Source of the DNA: Phalacrocorax aristotelis
Taxonomy: Eukaryota; Chordata; Aves; Suliformes; Phalacrocoracidae
NCBI RefSeq assembly: GCF_949628215.1
Contig: NC_134276.1
Span: forward strand, 12,117,690 to 12,181,689
Length of the DNA: 64,000 nucleotides
Direction: 5' to 3'
Part shown: positions 60,601 to 64,000 of the stretch, one piece after another
Position numbering within the stretch: the first letter of the stretch is position 1
How the letters are laid out: each line of letters opens with the position of its first letter
Notes under the pieces: generated by a model
Told to the model about the DNA's origin: nothing
What the model saw: the letters and a program-made list of their open reading frames with translations, nothing else
The model's database searches: none
Position numbers and translations under genes: made by a program

Positions 60601-63600
60601 TTCCAAGAGTTCTTTATAACAAAGTGGAGGCCAGCTGGTGGACAGAAAGGGGTTGCTTACATGATTGTCTCATGTATGAGGAAATGACTTGCTGCCCAGC
60701 ACCCTTCACAGGCAAAGCTAGGGTTGAACAGAAGGTCAGGAAAGAGTTGGTCAGGTGCTGGAAGGATGCAAGTGAAGCAGCACTTGCAGGGAAACTCACA
60801 TTTTCAAAAAGTAATTATGGGTTATTAGCTTGGGAGAATTTCAGACTGGCTTCCGCAGACCTTTGCAGACTGCAGCAGCAGGAGACAGCAGTGACAAATC
60901 TCTATTCTCTAGGTCATTGAAGTGAAAGCCAATGGAAGAACTGGGGAACTTAACTTTGTGTCTTGTCTGAGACAAATTTTGGAGAAACACTATGGAGAAA
61001 AGCCAGTTGGGATGGGTGGTACATTTATCATTCAGAAGGGGAAAGCAAAGATTCACGTTATGGTAAGTTGTTCTCAGTTCATATAGCTTTCTTAGTCCTT
61101 CTGGAAACAGAAGTATAAATCAGGATGTAACATCTTATTGCCTTGGCTTTGTTTTGTATTTTTAAATGTATTCATAAACTGTTAGGATAAGCAGTGTATT
61201 GAAGTAAGGAGCTGACATTACAAAACTGAGGTTGCAAAACTAGTGATGCTGTGTTACTTGGCCTTAATACTGTCACCTTTTCTTTTGAAATCTGTGGGCA
61301 GCTGAAGAACCGTAGAACTATTGTAAAATGAATTGAAATGAAATAAATGAACTGAGATGATGCTTATAAGAAGCAATAGACTTTTTTTTTTTTAAATAAC
61401 TGAGCTTCTAAAATGGACCAGGAGGAGAATCCTCACTTCAGTCATTCTCTCACTGCCTGTGCAATGGAAGAAGCAATATTCTGGTCACTTCTGTTTCTGG
61501 CAGAAACACAGTGGTGCGCACTGGTGGGCTTCTTCTAGGCAAGAAGGGATGTGAACAGAGTAGTAGGGAAGGGAAAAGTGAAGGAAAGCTGCTAGAGAAA
61601 AATTATCTTGATATAAGTGTCTTCCTTTCACTTATAACGCTTTTTGTTTTGCTGTAGCCTCCAGAATTTTCTGCCTGTCCTCTGAATACAGATGAGGATG
61701 TGAATAACTGGCTCAAATTCTTTGAAATGAAGGCTCCGCTGATTTGTCAGCCAGTAATAGTTTCCAGAGATCCAGTGAGTCTCCTTCTCATTTCTAAGCG
61801 TAAAATAAGACTTGCAATGAATTTTGTCTTAGATGTGATTTTCCTTTTAAGAACAGGAGTTTGTATATATTGTGTTAAACTCTTCCAGAGGTGGTGTAAT
61901 GTGATAGCAGCTACTCATTTCTGTCACTGGTTTGAATTGAGGCTAGGTCAATCTATTCTGAAACCTAGTGGCTGTTCGTAGTGGATTGAACTTAATGGTT
62001 AAGTTCCAATTGCAAGTGCACAATGTTTGCATCCCATAGTTTGCATTCACTGCTGGCCACACCAGGAGAAACACCAAGAGTGTGGAAGCTTGTTCAGCTG
62101 TGTGTTCATGTAGTTCGCTTTCGTAAGAACTGTCTCTCCTAATGCTGTGTTGAAATATGTGAAGCATGTGTCTCATAACTGCCAATGCAAACTAAAGTCT
62201 GCAAAACCTTGTGTAGATAGTTATCTGGCATCTTTCACAAGCACTAAATTCAACAGCAAACAATTCAGGATAAAAAACAACCTGGTTTCAAAAGCCATTA
62301 CGATGTTCACCATTAAGAAGACTATTTATTTTAAAGTAACCAGGAAAAGGTAGATGAAAATGACTATTTTATAACAACGCCATTCATAAGTAATATAAAA
62401 AAAGAGTTTTTGCAGAGTTAAATGTGACATGCTGAAGGCTTGGATATGTTCAGGGGTGTGACTTTATTGTGTCATTGTGTGGCAGCCTTTGGCCTACAGC
62501 TAAATTGCGTTCATCTTCCCAGAATCAACTGATGAGTACTTCGTAAACAGCCATCAACAGCTGCTCCATTCAGAACCAATGCAACTTGTGTAGGGGAGGC
62601 AGATGGGATACTCCCATCTCTATCCACTGCAAGCTCAACAGCACTCGGCTACGCCTGTGGTGCTGGAAATATTTGAGTGTCACTACAGAGACAGCAGTAG
62701 AAGATGACATTCAAATGCCATAGCATTACTCATCAGTACCCTCTTGCAGCCCAGAAAACGAGCAGTATCCTGGGCTGCATCAAAAGAAGTGTGGCCAGCA
62801 GGTCGAGGGAGGTGATTCTCCCCCTCGTCAGACTCCACCTGGAATGCTGCATCCAGCTCTGGGGCTCCAAGAAAGACATGGACCTGTTGGTGCGGGTCCA
62901 GAGGAGGGCCATGAAAATGGCCAGAGGGCTGGAGCACCTCTCTTGTGAAGAGGTTGTTCACCGTGGGGAAGAGAAGGTTCCAGGGAGACCTTATTTTGGC
63001 CTTTCAATACTCCAAGGGGGCTTGTAAGAAAGACGGAGAGACTTTTTACCAGAGCCTGTAAGTGACAGGACAAGAGGCAATGGTTTTAAACTGAAAGAGA
63101 GTAGATTTAGATTGGACATAAGGAAGAAATTTTTTACAGTGAAGGTGGTGAAACACTGGAAGACGTTGCCCAGAGCAGATGCGGATGCCCCATCATTGGA
63201 AGTGCAAAGGCCAGGCTGGATGGGGCTCTGAGCAGCCTGATCTGGTTGGAGATGCCCCTGCCCATGGCAAGGGGGTTGAACTAGATGGCCTTCAAAGGTC
63301 CCTTCCAACCTGAACTGTTCCATGATTCTATGACTGTCTGTGATATATAAAACTGGCAGGGGGTGATCTCACGGTTTAGTATGCCAGTTGTTATTTTATT
63401 CACTGTTCTTCTCATTTTCATCTAAGCTGGCTCAGATTTGGAGTAGAGATTGTCCCTTTATCGTATGAGTCTGTGGCATTCAGTGCAAAGGGATTCTGAT
63501 TTCCAGTAGGGGTGCCTTGGTGTGACTGCTTTATTTAATCGCAATGGAAGGAAAGAAAAAAAAACACAACAAAAAAAAACCACCAGAACTAAGGAAATCT

Positions 63601-64000
63601 CTGGGAGATTGGCACCAAAAGTTGGGGGCTGTCAGGGTTTCCAAATTCTTTTCTCTTTGATGGGAAACCCTTGCACAGCTCCTCTTGTTTCGTCTTACTA
63701 CACAAGCATCTTGCAAGTTTTTACTGCTTAATGCTTGGAGTGGGCTCTGAGATGCATGGAAATACACAGTGTAAAGGAGACTATCCCAGGACTTTTAACC
63801 ACAGTTGACATGAACGCGTGTTCACGGGCCTTTCTTTGGTGGCAGGGCTTTGATCTGCGTGTGGAGCACACTCACTGTTTCAGCCATCACGGGGAAGGAG
63901 GGCACTACCATCAGGACACCAGCCCTGACAGCGTGCAGTACCTGGGGTACCTCCTGCCCGCTGAGCTGCTCTTCCGCATCGACAGGCCCCAGGAGACCCA
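54679..64000 (+). CDS. C11orf54: C11orf54 ester hydrolase (3' end beyond window)
   Basis: C11orf54 (PTD012) is a zinc protein of the DUF1907 family with esterase activity on model substrates; its cellular role is unclear. Exons: 54679-54736, 57187-57285, 58086-58159, 58944-59045, 60001-60177, 60913-61062, 61658-61774, 63846-64000 (cut). Phases agree throughout, giving 310 codons against 315 in human, so about five codons and the stop are missing. The start is [19 protein letters not shown] (human [18 protein letters not shown]), then [75 protein letters not shown] and [19 protein letters not shown]. The last exon carries [16 protein letters not shown]; the first, second and penultimate histidines of that block correspond to the human zinc ligands. 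Confidence 0.95.
55318..55400 (-). mobile_element. CR1 3' end fragment
   Basis: ATAACAGAATAGTTCAGG, TTGGAAGGGACCTCTGG and GTCCAACCCACCTGCTC on plus, antisense CR1. Separate from the next copy, which begins again with the 3' terminus. Confidence 0.9.
55424..55890 (-). mobile_element. CR1 3' fragment
   Basis: A second antisense CR1 begins CATAGAATAGTTTGGGTTGG and continues GACCTTTAAAGGTCATC, CAACCTGTTCCAGTGTTTC, CTTAGAGCTAGTCTAAATC. Beyond about 55750 it becomes less clear. In C11orf54 intron before exon 57187. Confidence 0.88.
55900..57186 (+). other. C11orf54 intron, no feature seen
   Basis: Unique sequence with no recognisable repeat or RNA gene. An in-frame ATG at 57042 continues into the exon at 57187, but a good acceptor (TTATTATAG) argues that only 57187 onward is coding. 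Confidence 0.5.
61775..62640 (+). other. C11orf54 intron, no feature seen
   Basis: AT-rich intron sequence before the CR1 insertion. No exon or RNA gene recognised. Confidence 0.5.
62730..63345 (+). mobile_element. CR1 LINE 3' fragment, sense orientation
   Basis: The only plus-oriented CR1 in the window. It runs from the reverse-transcriptase tail (AGTATCCTGGGCTGCATC, GGAATGCTGCATCCAGCTCT) through GGAAGAAATTTTTTACAGTG to the 3' terminus CCTTCCAACCTGAACTG and ATGATTCTATGA. In the last C11orf54 intron. The frame is broken, so it is inactive. Confidence 0.95.

Noticed and set aside
60462-60920. Plus open frame of 152 codons in a C11orf54 intron
   Set aside because: Wholly intronic between exons 60001-60177 and 60913-61062, low-complexity of codons, no known domain, and not in the gene's frame.
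62704-63027. Plus open frame of 107 codons
   Set aside because: Lies wholly within a CR1 fragment.

Overview
The window reads as a bird nuclear chromosome. It carries many CR1 retrotransposon fragments, avian-type endogenous retrovirus LTRs, short introns and one CpG-rich promoter. Three vertebrate genes are recognisable from their exon translations, in the order seen at human 11q21: CEP295 (+), TAF1D (-) and C11orf54 (+). I cannot name the species.

From 1 to 32.7 kb the window holds the 3' four-fifths or so of CEP295 as about 24 coding exons. The 5' exons lie left of the window and the gene ends with an ALMS-motif C-terminus and a poly(A) signal. One intron (19595-21107) contains a box C/D scaRNA whose two guides match U2 snRNA for methylation at G19 and A30. 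This makes it the SCARNA9 (mgU2-19/30) orthologue.

From 33.4 to 51.7 kb the minus strand carries TAF1D. Its five coding exons lie between 47914 and 44604. The transcript appears to continue through several small non-coding exons to a poly(A) signal near 33.44 kb, tail-to-tail with CEP295. Introns of this tail hold one box C/D and four H/ACA snoRNA-like structures, so this is a snoRNA host gene with introns downstream of its stop codon. A long CR1 and a deleted minus-strand ERV interrupt the introns.

From 51.3 to 52.4 kb a CpG-rich block forms a head-to-head promoter for TAF1D (-) and C11orf54 (+). C11orf54 coding exons run from 54679 to the window end, where the last exon with the zinc-binding histidine cluster is cut about five codons before the expected stop.

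The common theme is RNA machinery. A Pol I factor gene and a centriole gene both carry modification-guide RNAs in their introns. Exon ends were set by hand from splice consensus, reading phase and remembered human homology, and no alignment was run.
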